A stretch of DNA of 64,000 nucleotides from Amyloporia xantha. Lineage: Eukaryota > Basidiomycota > Agaricomycetes > Polyporales > Adustoporiaceae. Below, piece after piece: positions 34,233-46,827 of this stretch; position 1 is the stretch's first letter, and each line of letters starts with the position of its first letter. The position numbers and the translations under genes were made by a program. Under the pieces are notes generated by a model that did no database searches, was not told the DNA's origin, and saw nothing but the letters and a program-made list of their open reading frames with translations. The stretch lies in contig JAYKKR010000004.1 of the NCBI GenBank assembly GCA_036971615.1, positions 2,232,001 to 2,296,000 on the forward strand, read 5' to 3'.

Positions 34233-35135
34233 GGACGTCGGCCGACGCCATCGCTATAGCCTGCAGTGCAGGGTCGGCCGAGAGGGTATAATATAGCCTG
34301 TAGATACGGCGCGGCCGAGTGCGCCATATTTCCCTGGTATATTCTCGCCTTCAAGTAGCGTCGGCCGAGAGGGTATAATATAGCCTTTAGATACGGCGCG
34401 GCCGACTGCGCCATATTTCCGTAGTATATTCTCGCCTTCAAGTAGCGTCGGCCGAGAGGGTATAATATAGCCTTTAGATACGGCGCGGCCGACTGCGCCA
34501 TATTTCTGCGGTATATTCTCGCCTTCAAGTAGTGTCGGCCGAGGGCTATAATATAGCCTTTAGATACGGCGCGGCCGAGTGCGCCATATTTCTGTGGTAT
34601 ATTCTCGCCTTGAAGTAGTGTCGGCCGAGGGCTATAATATAGCCTTTAGATACGGCGCGGCCGACTGCGCCATATTGCTGTGGTATATTCTCGCCTTCAA
34701 GTAGTGTCGGCCGAGGGCTATAATATAGCCTTCAGATATGGCGCGGCCGAGTGCGCCATATTTCTGTGGTATATTCTCGCCTGCAAGTAGTGTCGGCCGA
34801 GGGCTATAATATAGCCTGTAGACACGGCGCGGCCGACTGCGCCATATTATCGTGGTATATTCTCGCCTTGAAGTAGTGTCGGCCGAGGGCTATAATATAG
34901 CCTTTAGATACGGCGCGGCCGACTGCGCCATATTTCTGTGGTATATTCTCGCCTGCAAGTAGTGTCGGCCGAGGGCTATAATATAGCCTTTAGATACGGC
35001 GCGGCCGACTGCGCCATATTTCTGTGGTATATTCTCGCCTGCAAGTAGTGTCGGCCGAGGGCTATAATATAGCCTGTAGACACGGCGCGGCCGACTGCGC
35101 CATATTATCGTGGTATATTCTCGCCTTGAAGTAGT
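34233..35135 (-). repeat. Left terminal 86 bp array, copy R (~10 units)
   Basis: About ten units, inverted relative to 21545-22690 and 51758-52240. Same palindromic cores (TCGGCCGA; GGCTATAATATAGCC). Variant units with GAGAGGGTATAAT sit nearest the tip in all three arrays, so the unit order is conserved from the end inward. Confidence 0.93.
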
Positions 35136-36930
35136 ATATTCCGCTCCTATTGTTTCCTTTTCTACGCTTTAATTATATGCATTTCAATAAATCTCATGCT
35201 GTATGTATAATAATAATAATGCCTCGCCATCCATTAGGCTTTGCAATCTGTCATTCATCACGACGTTTCGTGTGTGGTCAGGTCAGTGGTGTGACTACAA
35301 TTCAAAGCGCAAGGACTGATTGGCCATTTCCGACGGCTCCATACACCCCACCCAAGACACGCGCAGAGACAGGGCCATCTTACATGTGTCCTTCAAAGGA
35401 TCCAGCTGTGTGGACCCTTTGTGGGACACAGATCCAATGGCCATCTCAAGCGGCAGCATCGCGCTATATTCTACCGCTATACATATTTCATGTACGCTAA
35501 GGTCATTTGAACTTGATCTACCCACCTACCAGCATCTAATACATATTCTCGCCCAACCCAAGACACGCGCAGAGACTGGGCCATCTGATATGTGTCCTTC
35601 AAAGGATCCAGCTGTCTGGACCCTCTGCGGGACACAGATCCAATGGCCATCTCCAGCGGCAGCATGCGCTATGGAATCATGGCGCCACCATGTCCAGACG
35701 CGCTATGCAACCATGCGCCACGTACCTTGCCTGCCACATTGTGAGGCGTATGGCACGCAGGTGTTATGATGTGCTGGCGCTGTTGGACGGGGCCATTTCA
35801 TCCTTGCTACCCTGGGTCACCCAGAGGAATCGAATCACCGTCCACGTTTTGAGAGTACCCCTGATGCTGATGGACAATTCAGCTGCATCCGGAGTACTCA
35901 TGGCGCGGAGGGCAACTCGATTCCACTGGTGAACGTAGAGAGCAAGGAGTTAATGGCTTTATCCAACAGCGCCTTGCATGAATCCCGCATCCATGCAGAC
36001 CATAAATTTGAAACTCACGTTAGAGAGTCAGACTCCAGACAGGAAGACCTGACTTATGTTCCTCCGAGCCGCATACCTGTGGCTCAGAAGGACATAAGTC
36101 AAATGGGCCTTGTCCGGCGGAAACGGGCGCCATCCGATGGCGAAGTGCATGCGCGCTGATGCTCGCTGTTGGGAGATGGAGCTATCACTCGCCAGACAGG
36201 GCGCCTTCCTCTGTGTCACTCGGAGCAGCATACATGCGGCTCGGAGGGCCACAGATGGAAGTTGCGCTGTCCGGCAGCGATGAGCGCCATCCGATGGCGC
36301 CATGCATGGCGCGCTCATGCTCACCGTGAGATGGCGCTATGGCTCGCCAGACAGGGCGCCTTCATCTATGCTCTTCAGAGCCGCATACCTGTGGCTCCGA
36401 AGGTCATAGATGAAGCCGCCTCGTTCAGCGGCAATATGCGCCATCCGATGGCGCCGTGCATGGCGCGCGCTTCTCGACCTGCATGATTCTTCAATGCTAC
36501 CTGGATCAGCATCTGAATCGAATCGCCATCCAACCATTGTTGGATGGCCATCCGATTCAGCTGCTTGAATACCAAGGCCATTGAAGAATTGGCTGGCGCA
36601 GAAGGACGTCATGCATTTATGCACTCACCGCGCAGACGAAACGGATACATACGCCACCTGAAAACACCCACCTTTGACATGGCGCGATGTCCAAAGAGCA
36701 TGATTTGCTGGCGTCTCGAAGCTCGGCCATTCGTCAATGCTACCTCGAAGTTAAGCGTCTGAATCGCATCGCCATCCACATGATTGGATGGTAATGTGAT
36801 TCAGCCGCTTAAATACAAGGTCCATTGAACAAATGGGAGACGCTGGGGACGTCATGCACTCGTGCTCATAAAGGCAGCGACAAGAAATACATACAGACGA
36901 CGGCGAGATCCACCTACGACATGGCGCGCA
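35136..36930. repeat. Hairpin-rich subterminal module, copy R
   Basis: Inverted counterpart of the L module, with stems at 36051-36100, ~36200-36260, 36360-36415, and the GATTCAG-type stems near 36500-36545 and 36760-36805. No gene is supported; apparent frames of 60-150 codons are mirror images that occur on both strands because of the palindromes. Confidence 0.8.
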
Positions 36931-36941
36931 GAGACCCGGTC

Positions 36942-37697
36942 TCACTCCTCATCTGGCAACAGCACCTCTTTGAAGGCGTCCAACATCCTTGTGAGGTCGC
37001 CGGCATCGCGATGGCGGCTCTCGGCGAAGCGGGTGACCAGGCGTTCGACGTCATCCAATCGATGGCTGACCGCTCTCATATCGCGGTAGTTGACTTGATA
37101 GGTGTCGCCGCGACGCTATGCGGCAATCGATGCAATTTATGTGAATGAATGTGTTGAAAAGGTGGGAGCGGGGTGGCGACTTACTCTGTCATGCAGTGGA
37201 TACTTCCACCATGCTGGAAGGTGACTGGGAGGGTCGTCTGGCCAAGTCCACCACGCGCGGCTCGGTTTCTGTGTGCAGCTTCTGTAGCTGCAAGGATGGC
37301 GGCGAGGCGAGCGGCGTGAACGGCTGTATCTCGAGGACGTGGATCCGTGGGACGGCCCCAAAGACGGTGGCGTCGCTGATCTTGCGGACGACGTCGGGGA
37401 GCTCGACGTCGGTGACGCCGACGAGGGCGAGGCGGCCAAGGCAGTCGCGAAGGGCTTCCTGCTGAGCGTCAGAGCAGACACGTTGGGGAAGGCGAAGCTT
37501 ACCATTTCCATGCGGAGGCCAATCTCCCACCGCGCCAAGGTGATGTCGAAGCCAGCCACCTTGTCTCTACCGGCGGCGACAGACATGATGGTCGCTAGCG
37601 CCTGCTCGCAGCGCCAGGCATAGTATGAGATCAGTCGGCGGTTGATAGCGATGAGGCTGGAGAGGGACTGTTCGCGATTCTTCAAGGCGAGAGCCAT
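36942..37697 (-). pseudogene. KDZ-element accessory gene, copy R (unknown function)
   Basis: Same gene as 18962-19715: ATG at 37697, three exons, stop at 36942. In R exon 2 reads VTDVELPDVVRKISDATVFG without the L lesion, but has one extra base near 37255 (GAGCCGCGC for GAGCCCGC), which throws exon 2 out of frame before WWKYPLHDR. C-terminal exon predicted coiled coil. About 215 residues if both lesions are disregarded. Divergent to the transposase. Confidence 0.6.
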
Positions 37698-37972
37698 TGC
37701 GCCGTGGGGTGAATGGGTTGGTAGGCCAAGGCGAAATGCAAGGCGAATTTGAGGAGTCGATGGTGGATCGGGTGATCGCCTCGAGGGAAGGTCATGGCGA
37801 AGATCCGTCGGAGATAAGCATCGGCCAAGTATCTGAAGGTGATCGCGTGGATATGATCCGTTGTTGATAAGGGATCAGGAGGCAGGGGCGTGAGAGATTG
37901 CCATTCAGTATGAAAAGGAAGCTGTCATGGATCACAATAAGCCAATTGTCATCTGTCCGCAGTGATACGGCC
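37698..37972. promoter_or_regulatory. Divergent promoter region, KDZ transposase / accessory gene
   Basis: 275 bp between two divergent starts. No strong TATA. Fold-back A is inserted here in copy L (target at 37858-37864 in R coordinates). Confidence 0.45.
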
Positions 37973-40900
37973 ATGGCCCGCACGAAGAAGCAACATGTCA
38001 GTGGCGATGCGGTGTTCGTGCGGCCGCGAAGAACGGCGAACTGCAAGAGGCGCCGTCACATACGTTCCCAAGGAAGCACCGCTACCGCGTGCGCATGTGC
38101 CGACAAGCGCATCAAGATCGCCGTCGAAATCCCCTCTAAAGCCGCGTCTCATGACGCATATTCCGAACCCGTGCAGGAGCATGTGGTGTTTGACGATGTG
38201 ATGCCGATGAAGAGTCTGCACAAGGTGAGTACCGTCGCCTTATTTGGGTCGCTCAATGTCAACGCCGAAGGCGGGGCAGTCGCAGAACGACTTTATGCGC
38301 GAATGGCTTCCACTTCGCGATGTGTATCTAAGCCACATCATCGAGCTAGAAGCTCCACCAGGTGAGAGACGATGCAGCAAATGCGCTGATGCGCATGGCG
38401 ATTGGCGCTGCTTGGAATGCTTTGGGCGCCCGTGTATTGCGAGGACTGCCTGCAGTTGACGCATCGCCGCATGCCGCTGCATCGGGTGGAGAAGTGGGCG
38501 GATGGGTTCTTCGAACCGGCGTGGCTTCGGGAGGTTGGGGTGCGGATGCATCTCGGGCATGATGGCGAACCATGTGTGGATGCGGAGTCCCCGATCACGC
38601 CGCTGGATGGGGATGCTGATAGCGATGGCGAAGACGACGACGTGAGTGACGCCGGGGACAATGAAGAGGATGAAGAGCCAATCAAAGCGGACTCGACGGC
38701 GCCGCGAAGTCACTACGCGTTTGACACTTTGACCATTGTAGATGTTACGGGGATGCATAGCCTGGACGTTGTGTGGTGTCGGTGCGATAACAGGCTCACT
38801 CGAGACCTGCAACTATTGGACATGGGCCTCTATCCTGGGAGCACCAAGCGGCCACGCACTGCGTTCACATTTCGGGTGTTGGATGATTTTTTGCTTACCA
38901 ACAAGGAGTGCAAAACCTCGGGGATGAATTACTACAGCAAGCTTCGACGTGTCACAAACTCCGCGTTCCCGCATTCAGTGCAGGTAAGCCGCTATGTGCA
39001 TATGAAGCTGTTTTCGCCGTTGAGAAGGGGCTAGAACCGTTACAGAGAGCTTCTGCGGGTGTCCCGCCAATGGCGAAACCTCAAATACCGCAAATGGCAT
39101 GGATATGGTCATGGCGCCTCCAACGCGATACCAGCTGGTGGCCTCGCTTTGGGGTGCCCGGCATGTCCCAAGCCTGGCGTGAATCTCGCTTCCGGATGGC
39201 GTGATGACCCCGTACAGTGAGCCATGTAAGACGTTTTTGGGCGGCATGTGTAACGCGATAGCAGATGGAAGTACATGAGGAGCATCGTAATGGACGGCAA
39301 CTTTAGCGCGGAGCATCTCAAGATGCGTCGCCCAGAGGACGACGTCATTCTCAGCGATGGCGACGCTTTCATGGTGGGCGATGACACCTACAAGAAGCAT
39401 CTCGCGGTCGCCATCGAGCATAAAGAGGTCCGTGATCGACTCCTAGTGGATGAACCGTTGGACGCTCATAGCCTATGTAGAAATCCTTCTGTCACGATCA
39501 TCGCGCCGTCGTCAACCAGGCGAATGCAGATCGCCATAACCTTGAAGCCACGGGGATTGGCGCCGCGGCCTGTGCGCGCCATGGGTTTTTCATGCCGCAT
39601 GCGGTGGTTGATTTCCAGAAAGGCGAGAGGTAAGTGGTTTGCTATTTCCTTTGTTCACTTACACCCGCCATCAGACAGATGAACATGGATTACGCGCTGA
39701 GCGAGGTGCTCGCCACCATGGCGGGTATCCAGGTGCTGCTGGTGATGTACGACATCATGTGTCAATACGGCATCAATCTCATGAAGCGGTTTGGGGAGAG
39801 TGAGTATTTGCACATGCCGCCGAACGTGGAGATACGGCGCGGAATAGGCCTGTTTCATGTCCACGGCCATCAAGACACATGCTTTCCTCGCTACTCACCC
39901 AACTTTATTCCCGGTGCTGGTCAGATTGATGGCGAAGTGATTGAAACCCTTTGGGCGCCGTTGAATCTCATTTCGGGTAGCACACGCGGCATGACCACAG
40001 CACATAGAAAGGAAGTCATTGACGATCACATGAATGATTCCAATTGGAAGAAGTTGACCGGGATGGGTGGGCCAACCTTGACATTGGTGGAGAGGTTGAT
40101 TGACTGTGGTTTCAACAGCGAACACCCTTGTTAGGAAATGGCGAAAGGCCAAAGCCGGCGCCACGGAGAGCGGGGATGTGTTGGAGTTCATTGAGAGATC
40201 GAGCACGGAGGAGCAGCTAGGAGAGTGGCGAGCCGCTGAGGGCGAGGCGCTCGCCATGCGTGACGCTAAAATCAGCGCGATGGATGTCTTTGACGTGCAG
40301 ATGAGAAAGGGTGAGAGTGCACACTAGAGGGTACGGCCATGATTAATGATGTGGCGCAGCACCCACCCGGATGCAGATCCAACTTCAACTAACGCAAACG
40401 GAAACATCGCAACATCGCCATCAGGGCGTAGCTGCATGGATAGCCACGGGCATGAAGATTCAGGAATTGCAGTAGGTAGCGTCATTGAACATCGGGTGCC
40501 AAGCTCACAACAGGTCTTAGGTTGGTCATTAGCCAACTGAAACGGAAGATGGGCCGGCATCCGCTGGTGGCGGACCGCCTTGCGCTGGAGGAGCGCCGTC
40601 AGCGCCTTCAGAAGCGTATAGTGACATTCGAGTCCAAAGCCGCTTCGTACATTCCACTTGTGGCCGAGCCCGATGGGGATGGCGCCTCAGAGGCTTATGA
40701 CGGGTCTGAATGGGATGCACTGGAGGAAGATGTCAATCCTCTTGATGAGATTTACACCGGTGAGATCGATTCTGGAATCCAGCCTGAGAGCGCCATCATT
40801 TCGCTTCCATCGCAGCTTGGCTACGATGTTGTCGTGGCCAGCGGTTTAGAGGACATCGCTTCGGAGGAGTTGAGTTTGCGCATTGGGCAGGCCAATGACG

Positions 40901-41538
40901 CCCTTCATCAGATTCGCCTCGCCATTGGTTACAAGTCAGTGCTGTTTCGTACGGCGGTTCGTCATGCAAAGAGCCAGCGCCAAAAGCTCCGGTCCTGGGA
41001 CGAGGTCATCTCCACGCAGAGGGCGGTGCTAGAGAACGTGCGCATTTACAGTCAAAGCCGCCACGCCATCCTCGCTCTGAATCCGACTGACGCCATCAAA
41101 GCGCGCTTCCGTGCCATTCAACATGATGACCTCAAGGCGATCACCGCGCTGCTCGACAACTCCATCCGAGGAACACGGCAGGACAAGTTGTCCTGGATAT
41201 GGACCGTAGACATCGAGGGCGATTCAACGCAGTCCAACTGGTTGACGGAGTGTGAGTGCGCTTGTGGTCCGTCCAATGCCCGCAATGCTGACTGCAGCGC
41301 GGCAGTGCATCGCGTCAACTGGTTCCGTGCAAAATCACGTAAGGATAGGTGGGCGGAGGAGTTTGTCATGGTCACGGCAGAGATGGCGTGGACGCAGGCG
41401 AGCTTCCATAACAAGGCGAACCTATGGCGCTCCCGCCTCTATGGGCCTCCAGGTCATGTATGCTATGCGCGCCGTCAGGCCTCGCTGTGGACGCGCATGG
41501 CAGAGCATGCCGCTTCTCGCTTTAATACATGTGTGTGA
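37973..41538 (+). CDS. KDZ transposase with CxC2 zinc cluster
   Basis: RNase H-fold transposase of the Kyakuja-Dileera-Zisupton class, expected to cut and rejoin the element's ends in the nucleus. Start chosen at MARTKKQH (37973). After a Ser/Arg-rich leader and an intron (~38226-38271) comes CxC2: CSKCADAHGDWRCLECFG, CEDCLQLTHRRMPLHRVEKW. Then the core: WKYMRSIVMDGNFSAEHLKM, CHDHRAV, ATGIGAAACARHGFF, YDIMCQYGINLMKRFG, GLFHVHGHQDTCFPRYSPNF, DGEVIETLWAPLN with acidic residues typical of the active site, HMNDSNWKKL, and the C-terminal AKSQRQKLRSWDEVI ... RVNWFRAKSRKDRW. About nine short introns. Single-base lesions versus L occur near 38021 and 38430, so this copy may be inactive unless they are sequence errors. 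Length (~1000 aa) is normal for the family. Confidence 0.88.
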
Positions 41539-41559
41539 TGGTTCGCCATTCACGACCCT

Positions 41560-42930
41560 ACTAGATACACAAACATAGACTTGACACAAATACAGATCTG
41601 TGTATTCAACCATAAGTCCACTCCATCCAGTGCGGTGCCTTGACATTCATCGCGGCATGCACTGAGTCCCTCATAAAATAAGCGTAGCATATGCGCTCTC
41701 CATCGCATCTCTGAACGCCATGGCGCAGAAGCTTTCCGCATAAGCGCAACCACGCTACCCGCCTTGTAGTCTATAGCGATATTTGGACCATCCAGCTGCA
41801 TTTCCAATGCGCCGTAGCTCCCTACCGTGGTGAGAAGGTCGAACCACTGCTTGCGCGAGTTTTTGTCGCGGTGTAGCGGCGTCTCGCGATTGCTGATGAC
41901 CTGAACGCCATTGAAGATCGAAGACCAAGCGCTTACTATTGCGGGATACTCCACTTCGCCAAGAAGCGACTCCATGCACGTATGTCCCGCAGCATACAGG
42001 TCGGGATGCATGACGGACATCATGGCGGATAGGATGGCGGCTGATTCACGGATGGCGGTCAACCATCGCCATCCACTCTGGCCATCTTGATCGCGTAAGC
42101 TCGCCGAAGGCAGCATTGGGTCCAATGGGCCCTGGATGTATGCGCCGTCATTCGCCAGTCATCAGAGTTAACGGATCGTCAGCGTACCGTGTGACCCAGC
42201 GCGTGCCATCCTGGAGACAGATTGACAGTCCCCGGAGGTGTGGTGCAGGTTGATCGATCGCGGAAATATGCTTCATGGTTTCGCCAACTGACCCCCGGGG
42301 CTTTACGCATCAGTTGTGTTGATAGGTGGGCCGTCGCCAATTGTATCTCTCTCTGCCGACACAGCGTAGTGAGCGCGGTGCATGGCGGAAGATGAATGCG
42401 CCCACCTGGCGATTCACATGAAGGACGCCCGGAAGCACCCATGCTAGGATGCGCGAGTGCTGGTCGAGGAGCACGCAGGGTTCATCTAGAACCACGGTGG
42501 TGTCTGGGAGGAGAGGCGGCCATTTAGTCTTGAGCTGCGCCTCCAGATTCACGTTCTGTCCGGTGTTGCCCACGCCTATAGCATCAGAATAGCGGTCAAT
42601 GTCCCAGGATAAGCGCACTACTTCCCGGTCAGCGCAGAATGAGTAGATGCCCACAGCATCCAAGAGTACACACCAGGTTTGATATATGCCTTTGCGAGCT
42701 GGTGCGCGATCTGGCTGCATTCGACGACGATATCGGCGCGGATATGTGTGGGAGGCTGTGGGTTTCTCGGTTGTCCGGCTGCATTCCGAAGCTTGTGTAG
42801 CCAAAACTGAAACATATCGCGCATGCAAGCTGCCAATGTGTCGCTGAGCTCCAAGCCGCTGCCCGCTATCATGGCTTACAGACAAGAGATGGATGGAGAT
42901 ACACGCCCCATCTCGCATTATTGCTCAATC
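41560..42930 (-). pseudogene. TET/JBP-family 2-oxoglutarate/Fe(II) dioxygenase (frameshifted)
   Basis: Family enzymes oxidise 5-methylcytosine or thymine in DNA. The C-terminal part (42125-41580) shows WRWLTAIRESAAILSAMM, MHPDLYAAGHTCMESL and SVFNGVQVIS-like text, then the iron-binding HxD in TPLHRDKNSRKQWFDLLTTV (~41880-41820) and YKAGSVVAL. The second histidine and 2OG arginine (LLRHGVQRCDGERICYAYFM) are present but in the next frame; one extra base near 41742 separates them. Upstream pieces (PLLPDTTVVLDEPCVLLDQH, ~42515-42450; VGETMKHISAIDQPAP, ~42285) fit the fungal N-terminal region across introns or further breaks. It converges tail-to-tail on the KDZ transposase, 20 bp apart, the known association. 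Confidence 0.78.
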
Positions 42931-43322
42931 TGCCATCTACTGACCATGCTGCAACAGCATGTCCATTAGCTTTGCACACTTGTTTGGTCGATCACATCGT
43001 TGAGCAAGCGCCGGCAAGATCAGGCCCAGCCGATCGGCAAGGCGTGATCCGGTGATCGAGGCGCGTCATTGGCATGTGGACCGCGATTCTCGACCACGGC
43101 GCCATTACGCCGGGGCCTCGGCCTGTGAGATGCCGCGCTCCGCCGGAGGGATGCCGGTCGGGTCTGCCCCGACATGGACGCTTGCAGTGTAAGAGAGATC
43201 AGCGGGGTTAGAACAGGACGAAAGTATCACCGGAGGTCAGACACGTCTGGGCAAATGTTCAGTTGGGAGTGCCCAAGTGTCTGTCATCCTGAGAGCATCT
43301 CGGTCTGCTTGTTGTCCTCGCC
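42931..43322. promoter_or_regulatory. Divergent spacer between TET/JBP and HMG-like gene
   Basis: About 390 bp, GC-rich, no coding frame. The two genes start on either side, so it probably holds both promoters. No TATA box seen. Confidence 0.4.
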
Positions 43323-46300
43323 ATGGGAATAGCTATCCTGCAGGCATATCTAGACAAGATCCCAGAGCAAATAGAGCGATGGCGCAACACCAAAGGCACT
43401 GCGAGGGCACCCATTGTCGATGAGGCTGTCAATATCCTCATGGAACAATTTGCAGAGCTGACAGATAAAAATGGCCTGAAAAGGTCAAACCAACAGTTCA
43501 TGGCATTGTCATCTTCGTCATTCACACATTTCTATAGTCCCTGGGGACCTATTTCAGCAACCACTACCGAATCGTAGAACCCCAGGTGCCCATCCCTGGA
43601 ACGAAAAACGGTCAGCGAGGGATATGTATCAAGAGGAGCACAAAACAGAGCTGCTAAGGGTGGCCAACGAAAGGACGGACGGGAGGACGAGGTCTGGCCC
43701 ACCAGGAGATAGGCGCATACACCAAGGTAGTGAGCGAGTATTGGGGCAAACTGGATGAGGACGCAAAGGCGGACTACCAGATGAAGGCGGATGCGTTCAA
43801 CAATGACGCCAAAGAGGTCAAGGCTGGATCTTCGGCGTGAGTGGGAGCGCGACCTTTGTGCTAAGTTAACGGCAGCTGATGGCGACGCAGGAAAGCGGAC
43901 AAGGAGCTCATTCCGTTTCTGAGGAAATACGCTCGAGAGGCATACCGACGCCATGGTGTCAGGATCTTTACGTTGAGTAGCTACAAATCTCCTGATGGGA
44001 GAGTCGTCATTCAGGAGTGAGCAGGCAATTTGTATCGCCTCTCACCGCTCTGACCGCTTTTCACAGACACGACTTCAACGATGAGATGGAGAATGGAAAA
44101 GCCTTTTCCAAGGTGGACGATTGGCACGCAGATACGATGGTCAAATGGGCCAAGTACAGCACAGAGGCATTTGATAGCAATCGCGAGGCGAGCGTTGACA
44201 ACGGAGAGGGAACGTCTCGCGGCACACGGCGAGAGCTGCTGGTCGACGATGGCGGTCTCCCGTTGATACCGCCAATGGATGGCGAGGATGCGCCATCCCT
44301 GCCTGTGATGAAATCCATGATCAGAGACTTTCTGTCTACTCACTACCGTAAGTCTTGATCCACACGGCGCTCACAAAGACGCTGATGGCGCCATAGAACG
44401 GGCTGCAGGAAGCGCCAAAGAGAAGTGCCCTTGGCGCGCGCTCAAAGTGCGTGGGGCTGAATTTATAGAAGCAGGAATGGTGCCAGACGGCTTCCAATTC
44501 GACGATCCGTCGCATATGGTCAGGAAGGACATCATCGCGGTCCTGCATCATTGGAGAGCGGCGCAAGAGGCAAACAAGGGGCAGTGCGCGTTCCGCTTCA
44601 AGGCATACCTGAAGAGCAGGGGGACGAGGATTCGGAGCTAATCCCTGCTGTGTATGAGGCGGCGAGAGCACCCAAAGGCGCTAAAGGCAAGGCGGGCCCC
44701 AAAAAGAAGAAAAAGAAGGCGGTGAAAAGCGGCAAGGGAAAGGCGTGCAACGTCTCAGCACCGATGACGATAGCGCCGTGGACGACGACACCGAGCACGA
44801 GACTTTCAATCTGGACATCGACGTCGGGTCAACTTCCGACGAAGATGATGACAGCGAAGATGCAAAAGGCGCCGCCCCCAATTGGGCGCTGCTTTCACGT
44901 AGACGGCGTCAGCAATGGCTGGAGGCGGCATCGCCATCGCCAGAATTTCGCGTGATCGTGGACGCGCTGCCTCGCATGATGGTAGTAACTTCATTTTCTC
45001 CGTAAACTAAGGCTTACCTTGCGAGTGATAGAGTGGGCTGAAGACGACAAAGCGGGCACCGGAAGGCGCCGACTGGGCGACCTGGCACAACCCGCATCGA
45101 CACTTGTCCTATATGGTTCATCGCCACGCCCATGGGCTCGATCCAGTGCTGAAGTGGCTCGACTCGAAGCCTTATTTGAACAAGTCCGGCAGGCTGACAG
45201 GGGACGTCGGCATGATTGAACAAGTGCTCCTCGTGATCGCCATGATAAGCCGCGATCTGACGGCGGCACAGTTCGCCTTCCAGGATCCCGACGCCCGCCT
45301 TCGGACATTCCACGCCATGTCAGCGAGAGCGCCATACCCTTCGCCGTGATTGCCCAGAGGCTCGACCCGCATGTATCATCGTTGTGCGCGCTGGTGAAGC
45401 AGGCACAATCTGTGCAAGGCGACGCGCCATCCATGGAAGGTAGCTCTGTCACCCGGAGTAGCACTGCGGCCGCGGCGCAGCCAACACCTTTGGAGGCCCC
45501 ACCACCGGTGTTGAAATATGGTCCACCACCGCCCCACGTTCCCAGACAGGGGAAGCCATCACCTCGCCCTCCCATGATGCCCACTGGGAATCTCGACAAG
45601 GGTCCACCTCCCCCCACTCCGCCCGAAGCCTCGCCATTTGCAAACCCTGCGGGCGGAACAGGAGCGTCGTACGCCGGGACCCGCCAGCGGCATTGGCGAG
45701 GAAGCCGCGCCAATCCTCACATCCCCTAAGATAAGGCGATCGCGAGATGCGCATAATGGCCAAGTAGCTCAGCAATCCAGCTCGCCGTTGCCGGAACCTC
45801 TGCGAGGCACCCAAAAACATTCGCTTCCGTTTCCAGTCACAGGAAAACCGCCTCCAGCAAGGCCGCTAATGACCACGGGAAGATCGGTCTTTCCATCCAT
45901 ACCTAAGCGCGCCTTGGGTATGAGACCGCGTCCACAACTAGAAGAGAGACCGCCATCAATTGACGGCGCACCGCCTTCCTCGCCAATGGCGCCAGGGCGT
46001 GCACCGCCATCCTCCCCCATCGCGCTCAATGACGCAATTGTCCGCCGCGGGAGTATGGATTTCTCCTCCTCTCCACCTATTGCGATGAATCAGCTCTCAC
46101 CCGTTCGAGATATGAGGGGCCTACAGGTTCATTTCTCCGACCGTGAAAATCATGACAGTGAAGACGAGAGCGACGGCGAGGCCAATCGTGGTCCTTCTCC
46201 CTCACTTCCTGTGCCAAAGCGCAAGACACGCCAAACAGCTCGGCAGGCAAAGGAGATCAATATTCAGGCACTGCCAACGGCAGGCGGGTCCTCGATCACG

Positions 46301-46604
46301 GGTGCTCTCAACGACATGAAGGTCGCCACCCACACTCGTCAGAAGACAAAAGCTAAGGAGGAAAAGTTGAAAAAGCGAAGTCACCGCGTCAGCGAAGAGG
46401 AGGAAGAGGAGGAGGAAGCAGAGAAACCACCCCAACCTCGTGAAAAGCGAAAAAAAGGCGGGTCGCTCAAAGCGGGCTCTGGCGGAGACTTATAGCGATG
46501 GCGAGGAAGAGCAGGGCGAGCCTGCCCCCGCCATTCGTAGGTCATCGCGCAAGACAGGTAGGGGAGCTCAGCCCCGACCCACTAAAGCGCGTGGTCGCCG
46601 TTAG
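43323..46604 (+). CDS. Divergent HMG-like protein with long disordered tail (spliced)
   Basis: Starts MGIAILQAYLDKIPEQIERW. After an intron (~43479-43533) an exon has RDMYQEEHKTELLRVANERT and then IGAYTKVVSEYWGKLDEDAK followed by ADYQMKADAF, which looks like helices 2-3 of an HMG box. Next: LIPFLRKYAREAYRRHGVRI, SYKSPDGRVVIQEHDFNDEM, FSKVDDWHADTMVKWAKYS, then LPVMKSMIRDFLSTHY and a Lys-rich tract. After ~45000 it becomes Pro/Ser-rich (KYGPPPPHVPRQGKPSPRPP) and ends in a Glu/Lys/Arg tail. The tail leaves frame at an A7 run near 46446; with one A fewer it runs to the stop at 46602. Another shift lies near 43690. Similar proteins are common, unnamed, in Agaricomycetes. Probably nuclear DNA-binding cargo of the KDZ element. 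Confidence 0.65.
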
Positions 46605-46827
46605 AATACTATTTCTCATGTACACTACCTCGCATTTAAATTCAATGGCGATGATTGAACTCAGCGCTGCGAAGGATGGCGATGGCGTGCCGCTCCCTGT
46701 GCAAGCCCCCGTGGCTCACTGTGATGCCGAGGGTGTTGCCGTCATCGCACTCTCAATCTTACTGGTCGCTGGAGAGTGTACACAATGCATTCGTTTGAAA
46801 GTACAGCGAAGTTACAAAAAGAATTAT
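46605..46827. other. Convergent intergenic gap
   Basis: About 220 bp between the 3' ends of the HMG-like and Zn-cluster genes; likely shared 3' untranslated sequence. Confidence 0.4.

Noticed and set aside
1..41540. The L/R inverted repeat as a pure assembly artefact
   Set aside because: L carries two insertions with proper target duplications, a different array length and private indels, so it is a distinct copy. An artefact in how they are joined cannot be fully excluded.
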